From contig LSAX01000003.1 of the NCBI GenBank assembly GCA_001557505.1, positions 620,001 through 684,000 on the forward strand: a DNA stretch of 64,000 nucleotides, read 5' to 3'. Origin of the DNA: Reticulascus tulasneorum (lineage: Eukaryota > Ascomycota > Sordariomycetes > Glomerellales > Reticulascaceae). Position 1 is the first letter of the stretch. Each line of letters opens with the position of its first letter. This document shows positions 33,873-46,100 of the stretch, one piece after another. The notes below the pieces were generated by a model that was not told the DNA's origin, made no database searches, and saw only the letters and a program-made list of their open reading frames with translations. The position numbers were made by a program, and so were the translations under genes.

Positions 33873-35810
33873 CTCAGACACCGGCCTCCTGAGGTGTACT
33901 GTTTGACCTCATCGCCTGCCCGTGTTAGCTATTAGAATGAACCATGTGGCTGCAAAGACCGCACGTCTCGCATGCTTAGAAGGCTGGAGATCTGGTTCGC
34001 AAGATCATGTTACCACGGCCAGGACGTCTTGGGCAGCTCTTAGCGAAGAGGTGGAGTTATGAGATCTCACGTGAAAGACCGCGCCCATGAAAGCGGCCTA
34101 CATCTGTGCGTTACCTCATAGCGAATAATCTCTAGACACTGTCGTCACTTGCAAATTCAGGACAAGAGAGTTTGCCATTACCTGCCTCGTATAATACTCT
34201 GGTGCTTGATGAGCAGTCTAGCCCTGGCCATGTGTGTCCCACCGAGGCGCCACCATAGCCATGGCTGCTGAACGCAGATTTCGTTGTATAGACCCTTCCA
34301 CTGAGGAGCCGGGATAAAAATAAGAGACTTCGACTTGTGAGCGGCTGGGCGATAGTTCGGAAGCATCTTTGAATGATTTCAACCGGTGTGTTGCGAAAGG
34401 AATGTTTTAAGGTTCAACCCGAGACAACGTGGCTGAAGCGAGGTATGGATAGATTCGGCACAAGAATGGGGTGAGCCACGGTGTGCAGTTTGGTCAACGC
34501 AGCTAGGTAGTCTAGAGGAAGGTTGAAGGAGCATTGGCTATCGATCTGGATCCACTGCCCCTCAAACCACCGTAGGGCTGAGCCACACAACCAAAAAGAA
34601 TCCAATGATCACATCCAGATTGGTCCCATAGTTCCCTGGTTGGGGAAGGTGGGACAATCACGCTAGGAAGTCATTGAGTGCCATGTGTGAGTGGTGTTAG
34701 TACGGCGGGTCTTGCCATTCGCCATCAGTCCATCACCGACGAAATACGTCTCGCTGTACTGTTACGATGTCAAGATCGTAACGCAGGGCATTGTTTACAT
34801 TGAAAGGGAGGCCGGTGCTTGTCAGCATCAGATCTCCAAGCCCCATGCCAGCCCTTTCCTGTCTCTAGCGTGGTGTCTTAGTTTTCGTCCTGTTCAAGGC
34901 CACCACGATCTGCCCCATCTAATTCAAGTCTTATCAGCTCCTCCATACCACTTGCCGCCTTTTGTTTGAACCATGCTGTATCCCCTCTCGTTTTGCTAGA
35001 TATCCCCTTCATTTAGACTTAAAGTGGGTTGCTTGGCGGAGGCCCTCGGCCGTAGTCTAGCGAGGGCCAGAACTGACCGAGCTGCGCTAACGAAGCCATT
35101 GTCACCCTACCGATCTTTATTTGCGAGCTACTCTACCTGTTCGCGGCTTCACCATGATCCCCGCAAGTCTCATGAATAATTACTAGCGCACAGCCTGACG
35201 ATACAGCCCGAACCCTACTGAGCTGGCGGGGATTCCAGGACTCACCGTCTCTAGTAGTACTCCGAGTGGAATTGATCCGCTCAGGGCGGTGAAATGAACA
35301 GGCGATAAAGTCTCGTAAGCGATGAACGAATGTAAGGTTTAGAAGTTGAATAGTGATGTGTGGCGTACAGTATGTTTCTGGCGAAGGCACCTGCTGAACT
35401 CGGTAGACGATCGTATCGCTGCAATTCTTTCTGGGACAGAAATCAAACCAAACTGTTCTACTGGGGGGTCTGAAAGATTAGTTATGGTCTCTAACAAAGT
35501 ATAGATATTTATACCGATAATAATCATGATATCCAGAAGATAAGAAGCGCAAGAGTTGAAGAAAATGTCACGACAACTACCAGACTCCGCGGCTGTTGTA
35601 TAATTAATGGAGGTCATTTTAATGCTCTGGTGACATGTAATTCGAGAACATACGTGCTCTAAATTCAATACAGCTCACGTAACATGAGAGCAGCTACTGC
35701 GCCCTTTTACATAATTTCGGAGTGAGTGAAGGCCAAAGTACCATTCTATACCGAGTTACAACTAAGTACAAGCCCATACTTTGGGGTAATTGATCGGTTG
35801 GCTAGGGTTT
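33873..35810. other. 1.9-kb intergenic
   Basis: No coding sequence, tandem repeat or RNA gene recognised on either strand; the short open frames here look random. Confidence 0.45.
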
Positions 35811-37641
35811 TATCCTGACTTCCGCATCACTGGAGTAAAGTAAACATGTAGAGGAATACGATCCCAAAATCTATACGTCTTCTGCCTCTCTACCCAGTTC
35901 TCCGTGTCCTTCCCAAGCTCCATGTCAAAGTCATATATAATACGGGCAAGGATCAACCGCATTTCGCGATACGCAAGACTGTTTTAAAGCACGGCGAGGT
36001 TAGCCCGCTTCATGAAGGATTGTAAAGTGGGATATTTATTACTTTCGTCCGATGCAGTTCCTTGGTCCCATGCTGAATGGTTGCAGTGCATCCGGCACAT
36101 TGCCGTCGTCCTCGGTTTCAACTCCTCGGTTGAGAAACCGGTCTGGATTGAATGTCCAAGGGTCTACCCAATTGTCCTTACTGTGGTTAATGGACCAGTG
36201 TTGGACTTCAACGAAGGCCTGAGAGTTCATTAGCTTAGTTCGTCTGAAACCAAAACTGACGCGTGTTCAGCTTGAATTTATTCACTTACATCTACGGGAA
36301 CGTAGTGGCCTGCAATTTGCGCCCCCCCTGTAGGAACCTGCCGCACCAGTACTGCAGTGATAGGAGGATACATGCGTAATCCCTCATGAATCACCGCTTG
36401 TAGATATGGAAGACTGCCAACAGAGATGCTATCAATCTCATCAGCATTCTTGAATGCCGAGCGGACCTCAATCTTAAGCTTCTCCATGACGTCGGGGTGT
36501 TTTAAAAGGAAGTATGTCATCCCCGATAATGCGGTTGCCGTGGTTTCTGATCCCGCAAGAACGAGGATAAAGGCGTTGACCGAGATCTTTTCAAAAGAGA
36601 GGTTCTGCTCTCCCATATTAGCATTCCATCTCCCGATGTTCGCTTTCCGGCCAAGAACTGAGTAACATACCCATTCATCCTTTCGCTTGACAAGGCCCTC
36701 AAATAGGTCATCTCTCCCCTCTTTCATTGCCAGTCGGTTCTCCACGAAGGAGTAGGTATACTGCTCCGCCTCCTTACTGATCGTTTGGCCTACGCGCCGA
36801 AAGATGAACTGAACCAGCCAGTGATAACCCAGATAGCTCATTGCAGACAGTCCCAGTGACGACTTTAGCGTCCCAAAGATCAAGGCAATCCATGGATGGT
36901 ACTTGCCCCCTTCCAGGCAATCAAACGTTTTCCCAAAGATGAGGTCCCCCGTAATGTCAAACGTAGTCCAATTATACCACGCCTCGGCATTAAGCGAGAC
37001 TTTCCCGTCTTCGCCCTTTTGGCGGATGCGTTGTAGCAGGAGGTTGACGTACTTGGCCACTATTGGGTCGCGTTGGCGTAACGATGCGTCCGAGAAGCCG
37101 GCCGCCAAAGCGCGGCGGAAGCGCCCGTGCTCTTCTCGGTTGGCGTTGATGATGTGGGTGGGGATCTCGTCTACGACGTGATTGAAGACTTTCGTTTTGG
37201 ACATTTCCTTCAAGCCGGCCTTGTGGCCAACAAGGTGGCCATAAATGCCCTTCCAAGCACGTGCATCGGTAAAGGAGAGGTGATTAGGAGCGATGCGCAC
37301 CACGGGACCGTATATCTCGTGCAACTTCTGGGTCACGAATGCCTGCTGGCCTGTGACAAGCTGAGATGTATAAGGGAGGGCGGAAGCACGGTGGAGGAGG
37401 GGCCCGGGGAAGCTGCGCAGCGGGTGCAGGAAGATGTTGTACACGAGAGTGGAGATTTGCCAGACGATTGCCTGCGTAGTAGATTTGAAGAATGAGCATA
37501 ATGTGTCAAGACAAGCCCGACTCCGTGGTCTTCAGATTACATTACTTCTGGAAAGCGAATACTTACCACACACAATGCAGCGCCCAAAAGCAGGGACGTT
37601 TTGGAAGCGGCAATCATGTCAATATCCTGCAGCGCGGGCAT
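35811..37641 (-). CDS. Cytochrome P450 monooxygenase (CYP65/isotrichodermin C-15 hydroxylase-like)
   Basis: ER-membrane heme monooxygenase of about 500 aa. ATG at 37641-37639 gives MPALQDIDMIAASKTSLLLG and a membrane anchor that continues across an intron of about 105 bp into QISTLVYNIFLHPLRSFPGP, the proline-rich hinge. The oxygen-binding I-helix reads LAGSETTAT, the K-helix is EGLR (ExxR), and the heme loop FSMGPRNCIG (about 36045-36075) contains the Cys ligand. The last exon (stop 35811-35813) encodes NLAYREMRLILARIIYDFDMEL. A 66-bp intron at 36605-36670 (gtatgt..gcag) is a multiple of three with no stop, so it also reads through. The remaining splice sites are canonical and the gene looks intact. 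The early part (LHEIYGPVVRIAPNHLSFTD) is typical of CYP65-like secondary-metabolism enzymes. Regiochemistry and substrate are unknown. Confidence 0.87.
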
Positions 37642-38632
37642 GATGACTCCCTTCCCAGTGGACGATATCAGATAGATGGAACCTGCGACGCTATCTTAGC
37701 ATCAAATAATGTGTAGGAAGAAGTTGTCGTTTTGTATATTATTTACGCTGAAACTGTGGGCGCATATCACACTGATAAGCTTAGAGCTGCGCAAGTTTGA
37801 CGCCAACTCGTTATGCTAAACTACATCACTGATTGGGTCCCCCACTTCAAGAAGCAGAACTGCAGATTGGGAACCAGCGAGGTGCTTCATATGCAGACGC
37901 TGCGGTGTTAGGACTTGGAGAAAGTCCGGGTTGTTAATCGGCGGCGAGGATTTAACGGTATGGAATTTCCAGCCAGCCCGGAGTAATTCACGGGCCCGAT
38001 GTACTTCCTTCGTTCTTCATTCGCTCGGCTACTGCCCTCTTTCACCTTTCACGGCCAATACCCAAGCATCCGAATAAGTGAAAGAACAAGAGCAGCTGCG
38101 CCCTAAATGTAATAGTAAGCATAGAAATTTGTTTGCCTAAGAAGCACCGGGGACAATGCATGTAGGTACTATGGAATTTAATCTGCGGCCAAGTGCTGGA
38201 ATGGCTGGGTATTGTGCTCGAGCAGTGGACGGAATCTCAAATAATTAGACATGAGCTATCTTGAGAAATTTCATCGCATGGAATACACCGACTACAGTTA
38301 TTGGAAGATACGATTTATTCAAAACACTAAAGCCATGTTACGATTTCACTAATACAATCCTGGATATTGGTCACCATACTTCCGAACCAAGACACCAAAT
38401 GCCTAGTTTTTGAAACATAAATCTGTACTGGGCTGTAAAGAACATGATTATCTGATTGAGATTTAATAACGCCATTATCCGATTATCAACCTGAATTTCT
38501 GCGCTGCAATCAAATCTCGATCCGTGCTTGCCAGTGTTCGAAAATGCGGGTAGAAATAGCAAACTTAGGTAGTGACTAGAAAGATTCCCCGAACATATGC
38601 TTGTATTTTCGCGGCCTTTAATCGCCGAGTTC
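37642..38632. other. Intergenic between P450 and SDR
   Basis: Nothing recognised apart from promoter-like AT-rich sequence near 37730. Confidence 0.4.
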
Positions 38633-39677
38633 TCATGCACGATTCCCCTCCTTCAAACCGATGACTCCAACCCTGAGGTAGTCTTGGTCTTCCTTCAGTC
38701 GTTTTCCCGTCTCTCCCTCTGCCAGCTCAATGACGTCCCATGCCGACCAGACGAAGCGGCCATGGAGAAACCGGGCCTCCTTTGATGCTGCCCAAACTGC
38801 AAACCCGCCAGGCAGGTTATCTATGTGATCAATGTGTTAGCCTAGCTCTCTCCCTTACAAAATTGCACATGCAAGTTTGTGTACGTACCATTGTCGAACG
38901 CCAGGCCTTGTTTTTGTTCGGCGCTCACAGTTTCCCAAGCCCGACTCATTATCATGCCTGGGTTGAAGCTGACAACCTGCATCTCATCAGGCGACGTTAT
39001 GTCGGCAATGAGTTGTGACGCTAGAGTTACGGTTGCCTTGGTCAGGTTATACCCTGGGCGTTCCCTCACAACAGGGGCGAGAAACATGGAAATGTTTGAT
39101 GTCGTCACATTGAGGAGAAACTAGGATTGATTGGGTTAAGTATTAGCAGCCCGCTCTAGACTGGAAAAGAGTCCCTGCCACTCACTTTCGGGCTTCTGCT
39201 ACGCTGTTTATAAAACCTCTCGGCCAAATGCAGTGGGCCTTTGACATTGGCCTCAAACTGGGACCAGACCTCCTCAATGCCGAGTTCTAATAGGGGCTTC
39301 GGCTCCGTAAACTTGGCCGCATTCGAGACAAGAACATCAACCGCGGTGCCTTCGGCCGCTAGATTGTCCCACAGGCTCGTGATATCCGCAGACTTGCTCA
39401 CGTCACAAGTGAGGGCAATGAACTTTGTAAGAGAACCGGCGTTTTGCGCATCGAGCTCCAGTTCAGAGACGGCGATTTTTAAAGGACCAGCCACGCGGGC
39501 CACGATGATGATGGTGGCTGCGGATGCCAGCGCGAAACTTTGAGCTATGGCTCTGCCAACGCCAGCCGAGCCCCCAGTAATGAGCACAGTCTTTCCGGCT
39601 TGGCTCAATTCTGCACGCGTGGGAGATATTGCGTGATACACTTCCTTGTGAATCGTAGTTGTGAAGTTTGTGTCCAT
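38633..39677 (-). CDS. Short-chain dehydrogenase/reductase
   Basis: NAD(P)-dependent oxidoreductase of about 303 aa from exons 39677-39186, 39120-38889 and 38820-38633, all junctions in frame. The coenzyme motif is TGGSAGVG at about residues 34-41; SNAA replaces the usual NNAG at about 117-120, an accepted variant. The catalytic Tyr/Lys are in GYNLTKA. The protein ends EDQDYLRVGVIGLKEGNRA. It resembles fungal SDRs annotated as 3-ketoacyl-ACP reductase-like, often found beside PKS or terpene genes. It lies codirectional with the P450 about 1 kb away and divergent from the regulator at 40543, so a shared pathway is plausible. A TATA-like element lies about 130 bp upstream. Confidence 0.85.
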
Positions 39678-40542
39678 TATGAGTTGACTCGAAGAGCTTT
39701 GGGTTTGATGGGCAAATGTGGAATGCGGGTCGATGGCGGTGCGGGACGAAAGCTTTGAGTTTGGATTGGAATATAATGGAACGAAACTTAATCACTTAAT
39801 CCGGGCCTCTTATATGGAAACCTGTAGCGCAGCAACATTTCATCTATTCAGCACCATATAGAGCACGCCTGACTCTGTGTGGCGGTCGGCCAAGTGATTT
39901 ATAACCTGTGGATTCGTAAACTTCCGCAAACCATGGCCGCAGGCCAAACACTGCGGACAAGGGGGTACAGAACAGTGGGAGCTTGCCTAAACGGGATAGC
40001 TTCCACCGCCTGCGCACGACAATTGCGGAACCTATCATGTCCATTTCCGCACATGGAGGCTAATCAGCGACGTAAGCCGATGTGAAAAGCCCCGCGGTCT
40101 CTTTTACTTAGGTACCTTATCGTAGACGGTCCCCTTTCAAAGTCATGTTACAGCAGACTTATGAGGGGAGCCGGTGTCGTATTGCACTCCCTGGAAATTT
40201 ATCCAGAGACCATAAATACTTTAGAGATAACCTTTATTGGTCATCCAGTAGTTCGGGGTTTAAAGACCCTCCAGGTACCATCTTTATACCATACCGGTTG
40301 AAAAAGGGCTCGACAAAGCTAAGTTGTTGTAGGCAAGGACGCCAAAGTCCAGAGGATGATCCATGCCGGGCAGGTTGACCGTATTGACATGGCCGCCCTG
40401 GAACAGTGGGTTATGATGCTGAATCGAGGGGGCGCAGTTAGCCAGCGGCATCTTGTGGGTCCTGCATGATTCAGTGCATAATTACCCACGCCGCCTCTTT
40501 CCCAACAAACTCGACAGATCCCACCCATACTTTCCACGTATA
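39678..40542. other. Divergent promoter region SDR / Zn2Cys6 regulator
   Basis: Contains the minus-strand TATA-like element at 39809-39816; no coding sequence. Confidence 0.45.
39809..39816 (-). promoter_or_regulatory. TATA-like element of SDR gene
   Basis: CATATAAG on the minus strand, about 132 bp upstream of the ATG at 39677. Confidence 0.35.
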
Positions 40543-41961
40543 ATGGAGACATCCGTATCTACGAATCTGAAAATGCGGACTGCATGCGACAGATGCTACA
40601 AGCTCAAGGAACGATGCGTGCGTGCAGTCACCTCCGCCGACTGCGTTCGATGCAAAAGACTCGGGTTCACCTGTTCCACAGTACGACTAATCCGGCCCGC
40701 GGGTAGAAGGCCGGGCCACGAGAAAGCCCCTGTCACAAGAATAACGTCGAAGACGCTCAGAGAAGCAAAGCAAAAACAGCCTCTGAGCGACTCGTGGTTG
40801 GACAATGTTCCTGGCCTGCAGCCCGAGGAGAGAGCGTTGATGTTTGTCCTGACTCAACCCGAGAGCCTGGATTACTACGTCGTGTGTCCCAGCTTTCAAG
40901 CCGACCAGCAACAGTCATTTGCCATCCAGCTGCCTGCTACCTTGCCAATTCTCAAGGATGCCTATCTTGCGTATGCCGTCGCGCTAAAACAACTTCAATC
41001 CGGCATCGCAGCTGACGCGGACATGAGCATCAGTGTCCGCCACATATCAGCAGCCATGAGCATACTACGATCACTGGACGTTTCTTGTCCACAGGATGCA
41101 AGATTATGTCATGCGCTGGGAAGCGCACTCGCCTTCTCCATATACTCTACCATCGGCGTCGGAGTCCCGGAAGTCTGCCGTTACTGTCTTAGCACGACGA
41201 GCTCGATCGCGGGAACAGCCACCTCCGATAAAGAACCCCAAGATATGTGGCAGAGCTTCTTGGTCCTTATGGAGATCATCGACTGTCTTATGTATCGAAG
41301 AAAACCGACACGGAGGATTCAGCCATCATCTTGCGATGTTGACCACCGCCTCGGTCTCTGCCTACCTCTCCTGCCCTACTATCATGACCTCTGTGTAATC
41401 AGCCACTCGCTTGTCGACACAACCGACCTGAGTATTTTGGCCCGCTTCAACAAGCAGCTAGACGAATTCCACGCTGTTGTGGATGCCTGGCAACCATCCC
41501 ACCTGGACCAACTCGTCGGGCGCTTTGATTCGGCAGAAATCGTCAGCCTTCTTGCCCAAGCAAAGGCGTACCGATTGGGAGCGCTCCTAGTAAGCCATCG
41601 GCTACGATACCTGTTTGGTATGGGGGATAGCCAAGCCGACATATGGTCAAAGGATATTATGATGGAGCTAGATCTGGCACAACGAGTCACGAAGCGATCG
41701 ATGCGATTTGTAACGATGCCATTCATAATTGCAGCCGTCGAAGTTCGAGATGCCAGCCTTCGTAATAAGACTCTCCAGCATGTGGACGACTACGTTGACC
41801 GATACAGTCCGGTCATGCAAAACGCAGTCAGGACTTTCTTGACAAGAGTTTGGTTCGAACGAGATTGCGGGGTCACGAGTCGTTGGTTTGATTCGATACA
41901 TAAACCTTGTCCCGTCATGCATTCCATTGATATGGCTTGTTTTGGTAGCTCCCAGACATAG
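40543..41961 (+). CDS. Zn2Cys6 transcription factor
   Basis: Nuclear DNA-binding regulator of 472 aa, single exon. I chose ATG 40543 because it begins directly before the zinc cluster; the open frame extends 90 bp upstream without an ATG. The cluster is ACDRCYKLKERC..CVRCKRLGFTC at residues 14-40, C-x2-C-x6-C..C-x2-C-x6-C, with a basic stretch (RPAGRRPGHEK) just after it. The remainder is helical with a PEERALMFVLTQPESLDYY segment and no recognised enzyme domain. It is convergent with the amidase and divergent from the SDR. Its position suggests control of the P450/SDR/amidase group, which is inference. Confidence 0.87.
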   Translation: METSVSTNLKMRTACDRCYKLKERCVRAVTSADCVRCKRLGFTCSTVRLIRPAGRRPGHEKAPVTRITSKTLREAKQKQPLSDSWLDNVPGLQPEERALMFVLTQPESLDYYVVCPSFQADQQQSFAIQLPATLPILKDAYLAYAVALKQLQSGIAADADMSISVRHISAAMSILRSLDVSCPQDARLCHALGSALAFSIYSTIGVGVPEVCRYCLSTTSSIAGTATSDKEPQDMWQSFLVLMEIIDCLMYRRKPTRRIQPSSCDVDHRLGLCLPLLPYYHDLCVISHSLVDTTDLSILARFNKQLDEFHAVVDAWQPSHLDQLVGRFDSAEIVSLLAQAKAYRLGALLVSHRLRYLFGMGDSQADIWSKDIMMELDLAQRVTKRSMRFVTMPFIIAAVEVRDASLRNKTLQHVDDYVDRYSPVMQNAVRTFLTRVWFERDCGVTSRWFDSIHKPCPVMHSIDMACFGSSQT

Positions 41962-41982
41962 CGCTATTCCGTATCACTACCC

Positions 41983-43765
41983 CTAGCGTTTGTTTATGAC
42001 CGAATCTAGTACGAGAGCCGCCTTCGTCAATGCCTCATCCCTGTGCCTATACCCAACAAGCTGAATGCACACCGGCGCATCGTTGTATTGTTCTGGTCCG
42101 GTATCTGCAGGTGCACGTGGTAAGCTTAAATTACAGAAGACCTGCTGGGGAAAAGTTGGCGCTTACAAAGACGGTAGACCTTCTCGTCATCAGGACCGAA
42201 CTTGGCGTTGCTCAAGTCGTCGGCATAATCTGTGTCTCGCACCTGGTCCACAGGGATCACAATAGCGGGATAGTCGAGATAGTTCCACAGGCCAGTATAG
42301 GTTATTGTCGCCCAGCTATCGAGAGGTACAGCCGTATGAGGTGCTGGAGGCATTATAATCGCATCCAGACTATTGTCCCGAAATAGGTTGAGATATGTCT
42401 TTGAAGTCTCGGCTCGGCGGACATTTAGATCCCACAAGCCCTGAAGCGTCGTTGCTCGGAACGACAGTAGGCCAGTTGCTGCAAGAGATGGCACGAGTGG
42501 CTCTCCTGTTCTCGCGAACTGTTCAAGATAGTACTGTATCTATTAGTTCACAGCCAATGTGCTAGAGGTTGGGAAGCTCACATCGCTCCCCAGCAGTGTC
42601 CAATAACTGATGAGGTCTTGGTAATGAAGTTTGACGTCTGGCAAGTTGATAGGGATTATCTCAACGTCGCTGCTTTTCTGGAGAAGCTCAACGGCCTGCT
42701 TCAAGCCACGTCGAACCGGCGGTGACGGAGTATAAACACCGTCATTCTCAACGAAGCCGATGCGGAGCTTGCGTTTAGGGAGGGCAAGACCCACCCACGG
42801 GACCGAGATTGCCGTGCTGTCATATCTCCAAGTCTCTGCTTCGAGTATCGACCTCAAGAAGAGCGAGCAGTCCCGCAGTGAGGTCGCCATGGGTCCAGCT
42901 GTAGAACGGACACCATCTGTTCCCGGCGGGTTTAGGTCACGCACACCACCGTGAGGGACCAACCCTACGCTAGGTCGGAATCCATATAGTCCGTTGCATA
43001 CTGACGGGACACGAATGCTCCCACCAATATCAGTACCGACTCCGAGGATGCTCCCGCGAAGGGCAATGAGGGCGCCTTCCCCTCCAGTGCTCCCACCTGC
43101 TGTCAACATCTTGTTGCGGGGGTTTAGAGTCCTCCCAAAGATATTGTTGTCACTGTCGCCAGTCATGATTGACTGGGGGAGATTGGTCTTGCAGTAAAGA
43201 ACTGCACCCAAGTCAATAAGTATGGCGGCTAGAGCGCTATTCTCTTTTGCTGGCTCATGTGAATAACAACCTAACCCGGTCGATGTATCGTATCCAGAGA
43301 CTTGGAAGCTGTCCTTCAATGAGATTGGGAGTCCGAAGAGCGGCGGGAGGACTTTGTCGCAAGACTTGTCGCCGTAGTCCAGATCGAGTTTCTTCGCTCG
43401 TTCGATAGCTTCTTTGAAGAATATCTCGGTCAAGCAATTGGTCTACTAGGTTTATAGTTAGCCAGCTCTCGTTAGCGATGGTTTGTTTAGCTGACCAACT
43501 GCTGAGCAATGGCAGCCCTCTTGCAAAAGGCTATGGTCACTTGCTCAACAGACCAAGTCCTAGCCTTGAGCTTTTCAAGGAGTGCGGTTGCGTCGTAGTC
43601 GGAAGTGATGGCAATCTCGGTTTTGTTCAACAGCCCACATGTAGCGGGTACGTCCATGACGTTATTGGCATTTTGAAACGACTCGGTGGGAATTCGCCAG
43701 TCGTTTGGAATCTTTGCCCATCGCTGAGCCTTTTTCTCTGCTGCAATGGCCTGGTAGTCTATCAT
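41983..43765 (-). CDS. Amidase (amidase signature family)
   Basis: Hydrolyses a carboxamide bond (acetamidase-like group). The ATG at 43765-43763 gives MIDYQAIAAEKKAQRWAKIP, the usual fungal acetamidase start. Three introns are seen: about 43447-43500, 42 bp near 42540-42580, and one near 42110-42170. The Ser-cisSer-Lys triad is present: Lys in PISLKDS, Ser in AGGSTGGEGAL, and nucleophile Ser in GTDIGGSIRVPS. The C-terminal exon ends GPEQYNDAPVCIQLVGYRHRDEAL with the stop at 41983-41985. Total length is about 530 aa, normal for the family. A TATATAAG box lies 130 bp upstream. Its 3' end almost touches that of the Zn2Cys6 gene (21 bp between stops). It could serve nitrogen scavenging or deamidate a pathway intermediate. 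Confidence 0.88.
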
Positions 43766-43894
43766 GATGGAAGACAGATGTTGATCTTTGTCACGCACGA
43801 TTTGGAGGAGCAAGGAATTGGAAAAATAAAGAACTAGATGGGCTGGATTCTAGAGTTGAAGATGCCTATGCTGATGATGTTCTGACCTCTACGT

Positions 43895-43902
43895 CTTATA
43901 TA
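43895..43902 (-). promoter_or_regulatory. TATA box of amidase gene
   Basis: TATATAAG on the minus strand, 130 bp upstream of the ATG. Confidence 0.5.
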
Positions 43903-45109
43903 CTTTCGGCATTCCAATCGTCCCTCGTCACAGCTTTGACGAAGCCAATACGCTAAAGAGAACGTGCATTGGCGCCAGCAAGAAACATCGATAACCTCCG
44001 GCTCCGGTTAAGGTTCATACGGCGTGTGCACGAAAACCAGCCCCACTACTCACGTAATCATTGTATTGATTCCTACTCGACCATTCGGGGTACGACAAAT
44101 CGCACACTGTCGCATCATGCAAAACCTAACTAATTACAGTCTAGACTACAGTTGGCGAAGAACGCGTCTCGTTTGGACGTCCTGTGCTCCACAGCGTTAC
44201 ATCCCCGATGTGGGGATGTTCAGGCCCAGAATATCTCCGGTCAACCTTCCTGCTCATCGTCACCAGTAAAAGAGGAAGAGTAGTGTGAGATTCCTGCTAG
44301 CATATCGTTGGGCTTCTCCGGCCCCATCGTGCAATATGAATCTTCCGGTACATGGTATACCGTCCATTGATGATGTGAGCTATTCCCGGCTGACATTATA
44401 CCGACCTAAATCAGTTTCTTGTTCTGCTATCCGATTTACAGTCTGGCAAAACACAGGCTGCACGCCCCAGTCGTACTGGCAGCCCAGTTCAACGACGTCA
44501 CGCGAGCTACTTGGCATGGGTAGTTGTCGCGCGGCCAGCAAACCAATCACGAGTGGCCAAAAGATAACCCCCTCCTTTGCAGCCCATGGACAGGCAGCTT
44601 TCCGGCTGGATGCAGCACCAACGCCCTCTACCGCAGTGTCTACAGAAAAGATTATCTTTGTTTTAGATAGCCGTTTCGCGCTTCCCAGCTGCAGGAGACA
44701 GATACAGGAGACCATGCACCAAGCTATTCAATGTAAAACTGCATTGAACCCCGACGCCAATCGCTCCATTCGCCTCGATTACAATGCCTGTCCGTGACCT
44801 TCGACAAGTGGAGGAGCTTGCTCGCTAATATCGTATCAATTTTGCTAGAGAACTTAGACGTTCCAAATGGCCCGAACGCCATCGAAGTACATTCGAAGCT
44901 GTCCATGAGCTATCAAACAGGAAGTTTGACGCCGAGGCTAACGACTCGGGCATCAACGATGAGCCGTGGAGAGCATTCGCCTGCGAGCCCGTCATCCTCG
45001 GTCGATCTCGTCTGAGGTTTGCTGGTAAGCATACACAAGAGACCGCTTCATCCAGTTCATGTGGAATCTAAGCTCCGGTCAGCCAAAACTGCCGAAAACG
45101 CTTGTGGCG
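43903..45109. other. Unassigned stretch with a coding-like fragment
   Basis: One plus-strand fragment, about 44829-45024, reads like protein (FEAVHELSNRKFDAEAND, then EPVILGRSRLRFAG) and ends at a GGTAAG-like donor, but I do not recognise it and it has no start codon. The rest shows nothing supportable. It may be part of an older relic. Confidence 0.3.
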
Positions 45110-45834
45110 CTCGGAAATAGAAGTTGTGCATCCGACTGGAAAGAGACTCTCAAGACACAGTTCCCAGAGTCTTATCCATACTGCACTACTGGCCTCGATG
45201 CCAATAGCCTTGCCCAAAAGCCAAGGTGAGCTCAAACTTGTCTTGCGATACGCGACGGTATAATTGGCATGCCACACAGCTTTTCGTTCAACCTCTCAGC
45301 TGCATCCCAAGATTTCCCCAGGATGTACGCCCGTACTCTATGGGCCGCGCGTGAACTTCGGTTGGACATGAGTGCCCCTTTATCACCTCCCACTTTTTGT
45401 TTCCAGCTTACCGGTACAGATTTTCGACGCAAGTGGAAAAGAATGGGACTGGGTCTACCCGCCCGTTGTCGGACAGGACGGCTATGTAGGATCTGCTGTT
45501 GTCTGGCTGTTCTCTGGTCAAGTCGACATTTTCGAATCTGATCTCTATGGATCGCTCGAGGACTACAACACTTCGTTCCCGCTCTTGGATTAGCCGCGCT
45601 ACTCGGTGCACGTTGGCGATGCTGCATACTGGTGGTTTGGTGCGCTCAGTAACGGGACTACGACTTCCCCGGAAAATACGTGTAAGTCGAGTCTGCGCAC
45701 GCAAGTTCGGTTGTGCTTACGGATAATGACGTCTGATTAGAATGCGATTTGCCGCCATGGTTCCGTTCGCGGATCCGACTCATGCCGACAACTGGGACGT
45801 CTTTTCGAGTCCGTTTACGGTGCTTTCCTCGTAA
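45110..45834 (+). pseudogene. C-terminal relic of a third subtilisin-like protease
   Basis: Aligns by eye to the end of the subtilase at 18113-21715. Matching blocks are SFSFNLSAASQDFPRM / YSFNLSLFIQDFPKI, LWAARELRLD / IWATREVRWD, WVYPPVVGQDGYVGSA / WEYPPVPGSNGYVGTA, YWWFGALSNG / YWWFGVLGNG, and MRFAAMVPFAD..NWDVFSSP / MRFATLKPFGN..NWDVFETP. Exon-intron positions are shared, but the donor after RELRLD is ATGAGT (45368) where the paralogue has GTGAGT, and an in-frame TAG occurs at 45591-45593. The whole catalytic domain is missing. It is a dead fragment from a former gene of this family, some 20 kb from the two complete members. Confidence 0.8.
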
Positions 45835-46100
45835 GGGAGGTTTCAAGTAGAGCAGCCATTAACTGCAGGGTGGCCACAGTTCTTTCCACCCGAGTAGTCT
45901 AGCTACTTTACCAGCATTGTGTAGGCAGTTGCATATATTGGCCTTAGTTATAAGACTAAGTCATGCTATAGAGGAGACTGAAGTCAATGACAGGAAAAGA
46001 GTAGCCGCGAGGTATTTGAGCAATAGCACTGCGAAAGAGCGCGGCCTGGCAGGTATGAACGGAAAGCTGCCTCCAGTTGCGGATATCCCCAAGCATCTAG

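Noticed and set aside
44285..44797. 170-codon plus-strand open frame and its 111-codon antisense partner
   Set aside because: No recognisable motif or splice context on either strand; composition looks non-coding.
45368..45419. AT-AC (U12-type) intron in the subtilase relic
   Set aside because: The 5' end ATGAGT is not the U12 consensus and the 3' end is AG; a mutated GTGAGT donor explains it better.
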